This document shows positions 17,003 to 24,666 of a DNA stretch of 64,000 bases, piece after piece. Below the pieces are notes generated by a model. The model saw only the letters and a program-made list of their open reading frames with translations. It ran no database searches and had not been told where the DNA came from. The stretch lies in the NCBI RefSeq assembly GCF_032918005.1, contig NZ_CP136628.1, forward strand, positions 4,635,501-4,699,500, read 5' to 3'. Each line of letters opens with the position of its first letter. Positions within the stretch are counted from its first letter, which is position 1. Source of the DNA: Bradyrhizobium sp. NDS-1. Its GTDB lineage: Bacteria > Pseudomonadota > Alphaproteobacteria > Rhizobiales > Xanthobacteraceae. The position numbers and the translations under genes were made by a program.

Positions 17003-17935
17003 TTAGCGCGAGATCGGCGGCGCCGGCGGACCGGACGATCCGGCTGGCGCTGCAGGCGGAGCTGCAGCGGCCGCGGGGGGTGCCGGCTCCTGTGGCTTGG
17101 GCGCCGGTTCGGAGCTGGCCGCGGGCGCGGCGGGCTTGGGTGCAGCCTCTTCCGCCGGCTTGGGCGCGGCCGGCTCGGCAGGCTTCGTGGCGGCTGGGGC
17201 TGCTGGTGAGACCGGCGGGACCGGATCGGGCCGCAGTGCCGGAGCGTCGCTGCCGCGCGGCTCGACCTTCGGGCTAGTGGCTTCGGGCTCGACTTTGGCG
17301 CTGTCGGGCTTGGTCTCTGGCTTGGCCTCGGGCTTGGACTCCGCCTTCGGCTCGCTCTTCCTGTCGTCACCGGGCGGCGCGGCGGCGTCGACCTTCGGTG
17401 TTTCCTCAGGCTTGCCCCGACGCTTGGCCTTGCGTCCCTCGGGCGCTGCCTGGCCCTCGGGCCTCACACCGTCTTCCGCCGGCCGCCCCGCACGCTTCTG
17501 GCGGCCGCCCTCGGCCGCGGGAGCAGCCTCGCCATCCGGCTTGGCCGCGTCGTGGGTACGCGGGCGGCGGCCCTGCTGCTCCCCCGCCTGTCCCGGAGCG
17601 GAGTTCGCGTCCTTCTCCCTGGCGCCGTCCTTCTTGCCGTCCTTGGCCTGGTAGCGGGTGTCGGTCGCGCCGTTGGAGACGAGATAGGAGGCGAGCACGC
17701 CCGCCATGTCCGAGCTCGTGGTGTAGTGCTGGCGCAGGAAGCCCGGCAGCGAACCCGGCGCGACGGACTTCAGAAGTCCGCGCGGGCTCTTGTGGCAGAC
17801 ATTGCAGGTCTGCGCGAAAAGCTGAGACGGGGTCTTGCCGGCCTCGAGGTTGGTCGCCTGCGCAAGAACGGCATCGGCCGCGCCGAAGCCGATCAGAAAC
17901 AATACCGTCGCGAGGCTGAGCGCTCGGCTCGACAT
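17003..17935 (-). CDS. periplasmic cytochrome c-like protein with Pro/Ala tail
   Basis: A 310-residue protein with a signal peptide (ALSLATVLFLIGFGAADAVLAQ), one haem-attachment motif CNVCH at about residues 44-48 and a short following domain (RQHYTTSSDMAGVLASYL) whose Met could be the second axial ligand. From about residue 95 to the end it is a low-complexity Lys/Glu/Pro/Ala tail. The cytochrome part is only about 65 residues, shorter than class I cytochromes. ATG 17935 has GGAG at suitable spacing; ATGs at 17941 and 17944 are alternatives. The redox partner is unknown. It is divergent from the cyclopropane synthase gene. Confidence 0.75.
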   Translation of the reverse strand: MSSRALSLATVLFLIGFGAADAVLAQATNLEAGKTPSQLFAQTCNVCHKSPRGLLKSVAPGSLPGFLRQHYTTSSDMAGVLASYLVSNGATDTRYQAKDGKKDGAREKDANSAPGQAGEQQGRRPRTHDAAKPDGEAAPAAEGGRQKRAGRPAEDGVRPEGQAAPEGRKAKRRGKPEETPKVDAAAPPGDDRKSEPKAESKPEAKPETKPDSAKVEPEATSPKVEPRGSDAPALRPDPVPPVSPAAPAATKPAEPAAPKPAEEAAPKPAAPAASSEPAPKPQEPAPPAAAAAPPAAPAGSSGPPAPPISR

Positions 17936-18207
17936 TCCCATCATCTCCGTTGAATTCCGAGGGGTGCAGCCGGCCTCCGGCGCGGCGGCGGGTCACCTTT
18001 TATCCGATTGAGCCGCGAATGGAAGCAGCCTCCACGCGCAAGGATGTGATTAAGCGCTTTTCGAATATCGGCCGTGAACTCAGCGCAATAGCGCGGCAGC
18101 CCCACCCTCCCCAGATTGGATGCAAACGCATAGGAACCGCTGCGGCGCCTGGGCGTCAGATGTGAAGGCCGGGTTAGTCGCATCTTTTCGGGTTCGCTCG
18201 AGAGGAC

Positions 18208-19464
18208 ATGTCGATGGACCGTTTGTTGCGTGGATTCCTGTCTCAATTCATCCGCCGCGGGTCGATGACGGTGACCGGCGCAAGCGGGGGGAAATTCACC
18301 GTCGGCGACGGCTCCGGAGTTCCGGTCGCGGTGCGCTTCGTGACCGCGGAGGCCGAGCGGAAGATTCTCGTCAATCCCGAGCTCGGGCTTGGCGAGGCCT
18401 ACATGGACGGCGAGTTCGTGGTCGAACGCGGCACCATCGCTGATGCCCTCGCGATCCTGCTCGATCAACCCGACCCGTTGCCGCAGTGGGCCAAACCCTG
18501 GTGGCATCTGCGCTACCTGACGCGGCACCTGAGACAGTTCAATCTGCGCTCGCGCTCCCGCAACAACGTCGCACATCACTACGACCTCGACGCCCGGCTC
18601 TATTCGCTCTTCCTCGACGCCGACAAGCAGTACAGCTGCGCCTATTTCCCGACGCCAGAGACAACGCTCGACGATGCGCAGCTCGCCAAGAAACGGCACA
18701 TTGCCGCCAAGCTGTTCATCAAGCCCGGCCAGCGCGCGCTCGACATCGGCTCGGGCTGGGGCGGGCTCGGGCTCTATCTCGCCGAGATCGCTGGCGCCGA
18801 CGTCACCGGCATCACGCTCTCGGCCGAGCAGTTGCAGATTGCCAATGCGCGCGCGGTCGAAAAGGGCCTGACCGGCTCGGCCAGATTCCTGCTCCAGGAC
18901 TATCGCGACATCACCGGCCCGTTCGACCGCATCGTCTCGGTCGGCATGTTCGAGCATGTCGGCGCCCGCTTCTACGACACCTACTTCCGGCGCTGCGCCG
19001 AGCTGCTCAGCGAAGACGGCGTGATGCTGCTGCATTCGATCGGCCGTTCGCAGGGCCCGGACTCGACCAATCCCTGGATCGCCAAATACATCTTCCCCGG
19101 CGGCTACATCCCGGCCTTGTCGGAGGTGCTCCCGGCGATCGAGCGCGCGGGCCTCTTGGTCTGCGACATCGAGATCCTGCGCCTGCACTATGCCGAGACG
19201 CTGAAAGCCTGGCGGGAGCGCTTCATGGCGCGGCGCGAGGAGGCCGTGCAGCTCTATGACGAGCGCTTCGCCTTGATGTGGGAATTTTATCTCGCAGCCT
19301 GTGAGATGACATTTCGCAAGCAGGACATGATGAACTTCCAGATCCAGCTCACCCGTCGCCAGGGCGTGGTGCCGTTGACCCGCGACTACATGCCGCGTGA
19401 AGAAGCCCGGCTGCGGGCTCGCGAGGACACACCCCCGTCGAGGCTGAAATTGGCTGGTGAATAG
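18208..19464 (+). CDS. cfa: cyclopropane-fatty-acyl-phospholipid synthase
   Basis: Adds a methylene group from S-adenosylmethionine to unsaturated acyl chains of membrane phospholipids. It is 418 residues long. The SAM-binding motif LDIGSGWGGLGLYLAE is at about residues 178-193, preceded by NNVAHHYDLDARLYSLFLD and followed by SVGMFEHVG, all typical of the CFA/mycolic acid methyltransferase family. The substrate-binding N-terminal domain ends near residue 110. GAGAGGAC lies just before the ATG. Several CFA paralogues usually exist in rhizobia, so the symbol is by homology only. Confidence 0.92.
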   Translation: MSMDRLLRGFLSQFIRRGSMTVTGASGGKFTVGDGSGVPVAVRFVTAEAERKILVNPELGLGEAYMDGEFVVERGTIADALAILLDQPDPLPQWAKPWWHLRYLTRHLRQFNLRSRSRNNVAHHYDLDARLYSLFLDADKQYSCAYFPTPETTLDDAQLAKKRHIAAKLFIKPGQRALDIGSGWGGLGLYLAEIAGADVTGITLSAEQLQIANARAVEKGLTGSARFLLQDYRDITGPFDRIVSVGMFEHVGARFYDTYFRRCAELLSEDGVMLLHSIGRSQGPDSTNPWIAKYIFPGGYIPALSEVLPAIERAGLLVCDIEILRLHYAETLKAWRERFMARREEAVQLYDERFALMWEFYLAACEMTFRKQDMMNFQIQLTRRQGVVPLTRDYMPREEARLRAREDTPPSRLKLAGE

Positions 19465-19811
19465 ACCCTAATGACGCAGGGTCGAAATCTGGGAGGAGCG
19501 GAAAAGCGCCGTTAACGCCAATTGCGCCCGCAGCTCGACCAGAACTTCGGGTGCGACCGGCTGGCGGCGCACTTCGGGCCGTTCAGCGTGCTCCATGGCC
19601 GCAATCAGCCCCGACAACCAAAGCCGGCTACCTGCCCCGCTTCGCCCGATCTGGTGCTGCCGTTCTGGCCGCATCGCTTGCCTCGTTCCCTGTTGGACCG
19701 CGGGAGACAATTCCCAGCCCGTCCGCCTGTTCCGGTCATACCCCCGAAAGAATCCGGGAAGATGTGATCCACTTCACATAAGTCTGGTCGTGGTTGGCTT
19801 AGACCGTCGCC
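19465..19811. other. non-coding region after cfa
   Basis: No convincing gene is seen in this stretch of about 350 bp. A weak hairpin (GACCCT/AGGGTC, 19464-19483) follows the cfa stop and may help termination. The short frames on both strands lack ribosome-binding sites and have compositions expected of GC-rich noise. Confidence 0.5.
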
Positions 19812-19931
19812 ATGAGCAAAGAGACCCAAACCTCATTCGACGTGCAGGACGACCTCCGCACCGATTACGCCCTGATCGTCACCGGCGTCGGGGCGGCTCT
19901 GGTTGCGCTGGTCTACCTCCTGCTGGTCTGA
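19812..19931 (+). CDS. 39-residue single-pass membrane protein
   Basis: ATG 19812 to TGA 19931 encodes a short polar N-terminus (SKETQTSFDVQDDLRTDYA) followed by one hydrophobic helix (LIVTGVGAALVALVYLLLV) that runs to the C-terminus. Such tail-anchored-like miniproteins are easily missed. No strong ribosome-binding site is seen. It lies about 290 bp upstream of dnaB on the same strand; the region from 19932 to 20223 holds no other gene and probably carries the dnaB promoter. Confidence 0.55.
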   Translation: MSKETQTSFDVQDDLRTDYALIVTGVGAALVALVYLLLV

Positions 19932-20223
19932 ACCAGAGCCGGAAGCACCCAGCGTGCGTCAATTCGCGCGCTTTCAGGTACGTCTGCGCGTCAATCCATT
20001 AGGTTCACGACTTCAGGATTTTTCCATGGCGCGGTCGCGGCTGCTTCCAGGCCGCACCGGTTCCGCGAAAATCCGTCAAGCGCGACGCGTGCTGCGACTG
20101 CTAATCATCCACCATTTTTACTGAGCGGTTGATAGCGGTCAGCTTTCGCTTCCGCTTTGCACCGAGGCGGCGCTTTATCCCGGCCCCGCATCCGCCCAAG
20201 AAAATTGCTAAGCACGTCCGACC

Positions 20224-21732
20224 ATGGCCCTGACTGATTCGAACGTTCTCAAACTCGCGCCCGACGCAGGAACCCCCGCCTATCGGAGCGCGCCGCACAA
20301 TATCGAGGCGGAACAGAGCCTCCTGGGCGCGATCCTGGTCAACAACGACGCGTTTTACCGCGTCTCCGACTTCCTGGAAGCGAAGCATTTTTTCGAACCG
20401 CTGCACCAGACCATCTTCGAGACCGCCGGCAGCCTGATCCGGATGGGCAAGATCGCGACGCCCGTCACGCTGAAGACGTTCCTGCCTGCCGACACCGATG
20501 TCGGCGGTATGACCATCGGGCAATATCTGGCGCGGCTCGCGGCCGAAGCGACCACCATCATCAACGCCCAGGACTATGGCCGCACCGTCTACGACCTGTC
20601 GCTGCGGCGCGACCTGATCGGCATCGGCGAGGACATGGTCAATGTCGCCTATGACGCGCCGGTCGACTTCCAGCCACGGGCACAGATCGAGGACGCCGAG
20701 CGCAAGCTTTACGAACTCGCCGAATCCGGCCGCTATGACGGCGGCTTCCAGAAATTCTCGCAGGCCCTGGCAGTCGCGGTCGATCTCGCCGCCAAGGCGT
20801 TCCAGCGCGACGGCAAGCTGTCCGGCATCTCGACGGGCATGCGCGACCTCGACACCAAGATGGGCGGCCTGCAGAGCTCCGACCTCATCATCGTCGCGGG
20901 ACGTCCCGGCATGGGCAAGACGTCGCTGGCGACCAACATCGCCTACAACGTCGCGCAAGCCTATGTTCCGGAGCTCCAGGCCGACGGCACCATGAAGGCC
21001 GCCAATGGCGGCGTGATCGGCTTCTTCTCCTGCGAAATGTCGGCCGACCAGCTCGCCACGCGTATCGTGGCCGAGCGCACCGGTGTTCCCTCCTCCCACA
21101 TCCGCCGCGGCGGCATCTCGGAAGCCGATTTCGAGAAGATCCGGGAGGTTTCGATCGAGCTGCAGTCGCTGCCGTTCTACGTGGATGCCACCGGCGGCCT
21201 GTCGATCGCGCAGTTGATGGCGCGCGCGCGCCGGCTGAAGCGCCAGAAGGGCCTCGACCTGCTCGTGATCGACTACATCCAGCTGCTCTCGGGCTCGGGC
21301 AAGCGGAGCGACAATCGCGTGCAGGAAATCACGGAGATCACGACCAGCCTGAAGGCGCTGGCCAAGGAGCTCAATGTTCCCGTGATCGCGCTGTCGCAGC
21401 TCTCGCGTCAGGTCGAATCGCGTGACGACAAGCGGCCGCAGCTCTCGGACCTGCGTGAATCCGGTTCGATCGAACAGGACGCCGACGTCGTGCTGTTCGT
21501 TTACCGCGAGGAATATTACCTCGCGATGAAGGAGCCCCGCCCAGGCACGCCCGAGCACGAGAAGTGGCAGCTTGACATGAGCCTTGCGCACGGAAAAGCC
21601 GAGGTCATCATCGGCAAGCAGCGCCATGGCCCGACCGGCACGGTCGATTTGGCGTTCGAAGCCTCGGTCACGCGGTTCGGCGACCTCGCGCCTGACAGTC
21701 AGGTACCGGCTCGCAGCGGCAACGACTACTGA
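20224..21732 (+). CDS. dnaB: replicative DNA helicase DnaB
   Basis: The hexameric 5'-3' helicase of the replication fork. The 502 residues include the N-terminal domain (PHNIEAEQSLLGAILV, about 25-40) and the RecA-like C-terminal domain with Walker A GRPGMGKTS (about 225-233), Walker B DLLVIDYIQLL, the H3/H4 region and the QLSRQVESRDDKRP.LSDLRESG.IEQDADVV signature. No intein or truncation is present. alr follows 40 bp downstream, the usual alphaproteobacterial order. Confidence 0.98.
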   Translation: MALTDSNVLKLAPDAGTPAYRSAPHNIEAEQSLLGAILVNNDAFYRVSDFLEAKHFFEPLHQTIFETAGSLIRMGKIATPVTLKTFLPADTDVGGMTIGQYLARLAAEATTIINAQDYGRTVYDLSLRRDLIGIGEDMVNVAYDAPVDFQPRAQIEDAERKLYELAESGRYDGGFQKFSQALAVAVDLAAKAFQRDGKLSGISTGMRDLDTKMGGLQSSDLIIVAGRPGMGKTSLATNIAYNVAQAYVPELQADGTMKAANGGVIGFFSCEMSADQLATRIVAERTGVPSSHIRRGGISEADFEKIREVSIELQSLPFYVDATGGLSIAQLMARARRLKRQKGLDLLVIDYIQLLSGSGKRSDNRVQEITEITTSLKALAKELNVPVIALSQLSRQVESRDDKRPQLSDLRESGSIEQDADVVLFVYREEYYLAMKEPRPGTPEHEKWQLDMSLAHGKAEVIIGKQRHGPTGTVDLAFEASVTRFGDLAPDSQVPARSGNDY

Positions 21733-21772
21733 GTTCCTTGAACCAGAACGGCCTCTTGCGTAAAACGGCGCC

Positions 21773-23056
21773 ATGACAATGGCGTCCGACCCTAAAATGA
21801 ACCCGCAATCCGGCCTTCTCTCCGCGGAGGCCAATCAGGCTGCCGCGCTCGCAGCCTATGGCGGCGTGCTGACCGTCGATCTCGACGCCATCATCGCCAA
21901 CTGGCGCAAGCTCGAGAAGACGGCGGTGCCGGCCGAATGCTCGGCGGTGATCAAGGCCGACGCCTATGGCTGCGGTGCCCCCGAGGTCGCGCGTGCGCTG
22001 AGCAAGGCCGGGTGCAAGACCTTTTTCGTCGCCACCATCGAGGAGGCCCGCAAGGTACGTGCGGCCGTTCCGGAGCCTACGATCTACGTGCTCGGCGGCT
22101 ATTTCCAGAACACCGGCGAGCACTACGCCAAGATCAACTGCCGCCCGGTGATCGGCGACCTCAACGAACTCGCCGAATGGGACGTGTTCTGCCGTCGCAC
22201 CGGCTGGAACGGCGGCGCGGCGGTTCACATCGACACCGGCATGAACCGGCTCGGCCTCACGCTTTCCGAAGCGCAGGCCATCATCCCCCGCATCAACGCC
22301 GGCGATCACGGCATCACGCTGGTCATGAGCCATCTGGTCTCGGCCGAGCAGCTCAACAGCCCCGTGAACGCCAAGCAGCTCGCTTCCTTCCGCGCGATCG
22401 CCAGCGAATTCTCCGGCGTGCCGGCGGCGCTCGCCAACTCCTCCGGCATCTTCCTCGGCGCGCCCTTCCAGTTCGAGCTGGTGCGGCCGGGGGCTGCGCT
22501 CTACGGCGTCAACCCGACGCCGGAGGCCGACAATCCGATGCAGCCGGTGGTCGACCTCAAGGCGCGCATCGTGCAGACCCGCACCATCGATCGCGGCGAG
22601 AGCGTCGGCTATGGCGGCACCTGGACCGCGCGGCGGCCGACCAAACTGGCGATCATCGCGGTCGGCTATGCCGACGGCTATTTCCGCGCCGCCAGCTCCA
22701 ACGACGGCACCCGCGGCGCCGAGGTCATCGTCGCCGGCAAGCGCTGCCCCGTCGCGGGCCGCGTCTCGATGGACCTCATCGCGATCGACATCACCGATCT
22801 GCCGCCGAATGCGGCACGGCGCGGCCATATGGTGACGCTGCTCGGCGAAGGCATCACCGTTGACGAGCTCGCGCATCATTTCGGCACCATCGGCTATGAG
22901 GTGCTGACCAGCCTCGGCCGCCGCTACGCCCGCATCTACAAGGGCGGCAATGTGGAGGAGCCGCTGGTCAAGCCGGCAGCCGCGACCGGAGCCGAGCAGC
23001 CTCCCTCACCGCCGCCGGTCGAGCAGCCGGCGGCACCGCCGCCGCTGCCGGGCTAG
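21773..23056 (+). CDS. alr: alanine racemase
   Basis: A PLP enzyme making D-alanine for peptidoglycan. It is 427 residues in a TIM barrel plus beta domain. The PLP lysine is in AVIKADAYGCG (about residues 61-71); HIDTGMNRLG and the C-terminal catalytic Tyr region (ESVGYGGTW) are present. The last 40 residues are a Pro/Ala/Glu tail not needed by the fold. The start is uncertain (21773, 21779 or 21797) because no strong ribosome-binding site precedes any of them. It lies immediately after dnaB and is probably co-transcribed. Confidence 0.95.
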   Translation: MTMASDPKMNPQSGLLSAEANQAAALAAYGGVLTVDLDAIIANWRKLEKTAVPAECSAVIKADAYGCGAPEVARALSKAGCKTFFVATIEEARKVRAAVPEPTIYVLGGYFQNTGEHYAKINCRPVIGDLNELAEWDVFCRRTGWNGGAAVHIDTGMNRLGLTLSEAQAIIPRINAGDHGITLVMSHLVSAEQLNSPVNAKQLASFRAIASEFSGVPAALANSSGIFLGAPFQFELVRPGAALYGVNPTPEADNPMQPVVDLKARIVQTRTIDRGESVGYGGTWTARRPTKLAIIAVGYADGYFRAASSNDGTRGAEVIVAGKRCPVAGRVSMDLIAIDITDLPPNAARRGHMVTLLGEGITVDELAHHFGTIGYEVLTSLGRRYARIYKGGNVEEPLVKPAAATGAEQPPSPPPVEQPAAPPPLPG

Positions 23057-23123
23057 TCCCCACTCTCGTGCCCCTGACGCAGCGCAATGCGCCGCGGCTT
23101 GTCCGGGACACGAGGCAGGCAGC

Positions 23124-23342
23124 TTACTTCTTTTTCCGGCCGTCCAGCGCCGCCTTGCAGGTCGCACTGAGCTGGTCGCGCTTGCCATTGAGACATGCGA
23201 CGATGCCGCCGCCCGGCGCGATGCCGGCGCAGAATTTGTCGTAATCTGTCTTGCACGCACCGCGCGGGTCGGACGATTGTGCCGACGCGAGCCCGGAGAA
23301 CGCGACAGCGACGACGATGGCGGCGAAGTTCAACTTGGACAT
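23124..23342 (-). CDS. small secreted cysteine-rich protein
   Basis: A 72-residue protein with a signal peptide (FAAIVVAVAFSGLASAQ) and four cysteines in the spacing CKTDYDKFC ... GIVACLNGKRDQLSATC. This matches the Cys_rich_FGFR/GLG1-type repeat found in small secreted rhizobial proteins. A positive Lys-rich C-terminus follows. The start at 23342 places the signal peptide first. It is divergent from xth with 40 bp between them. The function is unknown. Confidence 0.72.
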   Translation of the reverse strand: MSKLNFAAIVVAVAFSGLASAQSSDPRGACKTDYDKFCAGIAPGGGIVACLNGKRDQLSATCKAALDGRKKK

Positions 23343-23382
23343 TGTGTCTCCGGTACGGGGCGGCAAGAGCCGGCAGCTCTAC

Positions 23383-24153
23383 ATGAAGATCGCGACATTC
23401 AACATCAACAACATCAACCGCCGCCTGCCCAATCTCTTGGCATGGCTGCGGGCGGCGAAGCCCGATGTCGTCGCACTTCAGGAGTTGAAGGCAAGTGATG
23501 GCGAATTTCCGGCGGCCGCGATCGAAAAGGCCGGCTATGGCGCGGTGTGGTGTGGACAAAAGACCTGGAACGGGGTCGCCATCCTCGCCCGCAAGGCCGA
23601 ACCCATTCTCACCCGCGACCGCCTGCCCGGAAAAGCTGCCGATCACGAAGCCCGCTACATCGAGGCCGCCGTGCGCGGCATCATCGTCACCAGCATCTAT
23701 CTGCCCAACGGCAATCCGCAGCCCGGACCGAAATTCGACTACAAGCTCGACTGGTTCGCACGGCTCAAGCGCCACGCGAAGAGCTTCATCACGCAGGATC
23801 TGCCGGTGGTGCTCGCCGGCGACTACAATGTCGCACCGATGCCGATCGACATCTATCCGACGCGCTCGTGGGACAAGGATGCGCTGATCCAGCCGAAGAG
23901 CCGCGCGGCGTTTGCCTCACTGGTCGAACAGGGCTGGTGCGATGCGATCCGCGAGTTGTACCCTGAACGGCGCATCTACACGTTCTGGGACTACAAGCGA
24001 AACCGCTGGCCGCGCGATGCGGGCCTGCGGCTCGACCATCTCCTGCTCAGCCCTGCCCTCGCCCCGCGCCTCATGAAGGCCGGTGTCGACAGAGATGTCC
24101 GCGGCGAGGACGGCGCCAGCGATCACGCCCCGGCATGGGTGGTGCTGCGGTGA
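23383..24153 (+). CDS. xth: exodeoxyribonuclease III
   Basis: An AP endonuclease/3'-5' exonuclease for base-excision repair. It is 256 residues long. It starts KIATFNINNINRR, followed by VVALQELKASDG (metal-binding Glu), VLAGDYNVAP and the C-terminal LRLDHLLLSP and SDHAPAWVVL, all signature segments of the Xth family. ATG 23383 is chosen at the conserved MKIATFN start; upstream in-frame codons overlap the divergent gene. It is a plus-strand gene at the left edge of the accessory region. Confidence 0.95.
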   Translation: MKIATFNINNINRRLPNLLAWLRAAKPDVVALQELKASDGEFPAAAIEKAGYGAVWCGQKTWNGVAILARKAEPILTRDRLPGKAADHEARYIEAAVRGIIVTSIYLPNGNPQPGPKFDYKLDWFARLKRHAKSFITQDLPVVLAGDYNVAPMPIDIYPTRSWDKDALIQPKSRAAFASLVEQGWCDAIRELYPERRIYTFWDYKRNRWPRDAGLRLDHLLLSPALAPRLMKAGVDRDVRGEDGASDHAPAWVVLR

Positions 24154-24156
24154 CCC

Positions 24157-24234
24157 TCACCACAGATTCCTGCCGTCGATGACGTCGACCGGCACGGCCT
24201 CCAGATCGGAATCGTCGAACAGGCGCGCATTCCG
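24157..24234 (-). pseudogene. C-terminal gene remnant
   Basis: Twenty-five sense codons and a stop read RNARLFDDSDLEAVPVDVI followed by DGRNLW on the minus strand, with an in-frame stop immediately upstream and no start codon. The composition is protein-like (acidic, alternating hydrophobics) and codon positions are biased as in real genes. It looks like the 3' end of a gene truncated when the downstream metal cluster arrived. I cannot name the parent gene. Confidence 0.4.
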
Positions 24235-24267
24235 TCAAACCGTGCGGAATTCGGGCGTGCGGCACCG

Positions 24268-24639
24268 CTATTCCCCTGCATACCTCGCGGTCAGCGAGTG
24301 CCCGTGCAGACTTCCCGAGAAGACGACGATCGCTTTTGACGAAGGTTCTGCTTGCAGCTTTCCGGTCATCATGTTCGGACTGGCGGGGACAAGCGGAACC
24401 GTCACCGTCTTACCGCCGTCTTGGATCGTCGCGCGTCCGCGCATGTCCCTTGTCGAAAGCGGCGAACCGTCGTCGTCTCCCACATAGAAAACGATATCCA
24501 GACCCTTCCGCACAAGCTCGATCGGATGCCCTTGCGATTTGACGACGGGACCGCCGTTGCTGCCCTTTGTCTGTGCAACAGCGAGCTGGGGGATTGCCGT
24601 GCTCAAGGCGATCATGGCTGAAAAGATGTACCGTCGCAT
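24268..24639 (-). CDS. small periplasmic protein of metal-efflux cluster
   Basis: A 123-residue secreted protein with a signal peptide (FSAMIALSTAIPQLAVAQ). The mature part is beta-rich, including GHPIELVRKGLDIVFYVGDDDG and ends near SLHGHSLTARY, with two histidines and no cysteines. GGAG precedes the ATG. It is the last gene of the minus-strand efflux cluster, 27 bp after the RND pump. Proteins of this size often accompany metal RND pumps and may bind metal in the periplasm, but no clear metal motif is seen. Confidence 0.7.
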   Translation of the reverse strand: MRRYIFSAMIALSTAIPQLAVAQTKGSNGGPVVKSQGHPIELVRKGLDIVFYVGDDDGSPLSTRDMRGRATIQDGGKTVTVPLVPASPNMMTGKLQAEPSSKAIVVFSGSLHGHSLTARYAGE

Positions 24640-24666
24640 TGTTAGTCTCCTTCGGTAGTTGCAGAA

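Noticed and set aside
20101..21834. Long open frame antisense to dnaB (minus strand)
   Set aside because: It mirrors the codon bias of dnaB in a high-GC genome, has no ribosome-binding site and encodes no recognisable domain; dnaB is unambiguous.
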